Assembly: GCF_021608265.1 (NCBI RefSeq)
Contig: NZ_JAKIHP010000001.1
Coordinates: forward strand, 992,001-1,056,000
Direction of reading: 5' to 3'
DNA: 64,000 nt
Origin: Flavobacterium wongokense
GTDB taxonomy: Bacteria > Bacteroidota > Bacteroidia > Flavobacteriales > Flavobacteriaceae
Below, piece by piece: positions 62,970 to 64,000 of this stretch (positions are counted from its first letter, which is position 1; each line of letters begins with the position of its first letter). Under the pieces are notes generated by a model. That model was not told where the DNA came from, ran no database searches, and saw nothing but the letters and a program-made list of their open reading frames with translations. The position numbers and the translations under genes are program-made.

Positions 62970-63752
62970 CTATTTTCCGGTAAACTCCGCTTTTCTTTTT
63001 TCCAAAAATGCAGTGGTCCCTTCCTTGAAATCTTCGGTGCCAAAGCATTTTCCAAAATTCCTGATTTCGGTTTCAAAGCCATTGATTCCGTCTTTGTAAT
63101 TAGCATTGATGGCTTTTATCGCTCTTCCAATTGCAAAAGGCGAATTCCTCATGATTTTTGTTGCAATGTTTTTTGTAAAGTCCAAAAGCTCAGCCTGTGG
63201 CACCACATGGTTCACCAATCCGGCACGGAAAGCTTCTTCGGCAGAAATCATTCCTGCGGTCATGATCATTTCCATCGCACGGCCTTTCCCTATTAATTGT
63301 GGTAACCGCTGTGTTCCTCCATAACCCGGAATTACGCCAAGCGAAACTTCCGGCAGACCCATTTTGGCATTATCAGACGCAATCCTGAAATGACAGGACA
63401 TTGCCAGTTCCAAACCGCCGCCAAGTGCAAAACCATTCACAGCTGCAATAACCGGTTTTCTTAAGCTTTCGACAAAGTCAAAAAGCAATTCCTGTCCCTG
63501 AGCCGCCAAATGTGCGCCTTCCTGAATCGAAAAATTCGCAAATTCCGAAATGTCTGCTCCGGCAACAAAAGCCTTTTCGCCTTCTCCGGTAACAATAATC
63601 ACCCGAATTTCTTCATTGGCTTCAAGCGCTTCAAAAGCATCGTGTAATTCCTGGATTGTTGCTTTGTTCAAAGCATTTAATTTTGAAGGACGATTAATCG
63701 TAATTTGCCCGATTCCGTTTTCTGTAGTTACTAGTATGTTTTCGAAGTTCAT
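62970..63752 (-). CDS. Enoyl-CoA hydratase/isomerase family protein
   Basis: This 260-residue crotonase-family protein has AFVAGADISEF (oxyanion region), GFALGGGLELAMSC with Glu115, and PEVSLGVIPGYGGTQRL with Glu135, the two catalytic glutamates of true hydratases. It should hydrate enoyl-CoA in fatty-acid or amino-acid breakdown. It lies 11 bases after the histidine kinase stop on the same strand, perhaps co-transcribed. No other beta-oxidation gene is in the window. Confidence 0.92.
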   Translation of the reverse strand: MNFENILVTTENGIGQITINRPSKLNALNKATIQELHDAFEALEANEEIRVIIVTGEGEKAFVAGADISEFANFSIQEGAHLAAQGQELLFDFVESLRKPVIAAVNGFALGGGLELAMSCHFRIASDNAKMGLPEVSLGVIPGYGGTQRLPQLIGKGRAMEMIMTAGMISAEEAFRAGLVNHVVPQAELLDFTKNIATKIMRNSPFAIGRAIKAINANYKDGINGFETEIRNFGKCFGTEDFKEGTTAFLEKRKAEFTGK

Positions 63753-63763
63753 GGTAAGCAGTT

Positions 63764-64000
63764 TTATTTAACAATGGGAAGCGAAACAATGAATGTAGAT
63801 CCTTTTCCGACTTCTGTTTCAAAAGTAATGGTTCCTTTGTAATTTTCTATGATATTTTTGATAATTCCTAAACCTAAGCCCATACCACTGGTCTTTGTGG
63901 TGAATTTTGGTTCAAAGACATGCTCCCTGTTTTCAGGGTCAATTCCGATTCCGTTGTCCTCAACAGAAATGATTACATTGTCTTCTTTTTCATTAACCGA
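63764..64000 (-). CDS. C-terminal part of a sensor histidine kinase (partial)
   Basis: The frame is open to the right edge and gives the last 78 residues of a GHKL ATPase domain. The G1 box reads VEDNGIGI, and is followed by EHVFEPKFTTKTSGMGLGLGI (F box and G2 box) and GKGSTFIVSLPIV at the end. It is the ATP-binding domain of a two-component kinase. Its sensor part and response regulator lie outside the window. The stop lies 11 bases before the crotonase start. Confidence 0.9.
   Translation of the reverse strand, partial: SVNEKEDNVIISVEDNGIGIDPENREHVFEPKFTTKTSGMGLGLGIIKNIIENYKGTITFETEVGKGSTFIVSLPIVK

Noticed and set aside
1..64000. tRNA, rRNA, IS element, phage or CRISPR genes
   Set aside because: No cloverleaf-like sequence, transposase or integrase motif, terminal inverted repeat or spacer array was recognised on either strand by eye. 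A covariance-model search would be decisive for small RNAs.

Overview
The window reads as chromosomal DNA of a member of the Bacteroidota, family Flavobacteriaceae, most like Flavobacterium. The evidence is the low GC, A/T-rich intergenic gaps, repeated TAnnTTTG -7 promoter boxes, type IX secretion (T9SS) C-terminal sorting domains on two secreted proteins, a SprE/PorW-like gliding/T9SS lipoprotein, and several Bacteroidota-specific families (DUF1972, DUF3857, DUF4254, DUF4292, DUF5687, DUF6168, DUF6341, DUF6427, HU-CCDC81/SPOR). No tRNA, rRNA, CRISPR array, IS element or phage gene was seen. Genes are tightly packed and no gene-free stretch exceeds about 250 bases.

Region 1 (1-10.9 kb) is a surface-polysaccharide locus. 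It holds the tail of a probable flippase, two polymerase/ligase-like membrane proteins, three glycosyltransferases, a UDP-glucuronate decarboxylase and an initiating polyprenyl glycosylphosphotransferase. On the opposite strand follow a UDP-GlcNAc 2-epimerase and a PaaK/CapK-like adenylating enzyme. Region 2 (10.9-24.7 kb) holds a T9SS-exported Asp-box protein, purD, the DUF6341/DUF6427/upp group, DUF4254, a family-9 glycosyltransferase, DinB, a lipoprotein, a ferredoxin-type reductase, a DUF5687/ABC ATPase pair and sprE.

Region 3 (24.7-31.3 kb) runs bactofilin, atpI-like, DUF6168, then atpB-E-F-H, a small secreted protein, atpA and atpG. The beta and epsilon genes (atpD, atpC) are absent. 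A strong stem-loop lies between atpE and atpF. Region 4 (31.5-38.8 kb) is the least ordinary part: two coiled-coil proteins, a membrane-anchored solute-binding protein fused to an OmpA peptidoglycan-binding domain, an ABC permease and ATPase, a CbxX-type AAA ATPase and a GNAT acetyltransferase, apparently one operon. It is my best candidate for an undescribed system, probably envelope-related.

Region 5 (38.8-45.2 kb) runs a second flippase, dut, a sugar nucleotidyltransferase, a TPR protein, a DUF4292 lipoprotein and an EnvC-like protein, closed by a strong bidirectional terminator. Region 6 (45.2-57.7 kb) holds tandem DUF3857 proteins (one with a transglutaminase triad, one without), a thioesterase, an HU-CCDC81/SPOR protein, dprA, trpS, a PlsC-type acyltransferase, a lipoprotein/ECF sigma/beta-barrel operon and recA. 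Region 7 (57.9-64 kb) holds a second acyltransferase next to an acyl-ACP desaturase, an HD hydrolase, a large delta-60-repeat T9SS protein, an enoyl-CoA hydratase and the end of a sensor histidine kinase.

All family assignments come from reading motifs and from memory of the families; no database search was run.
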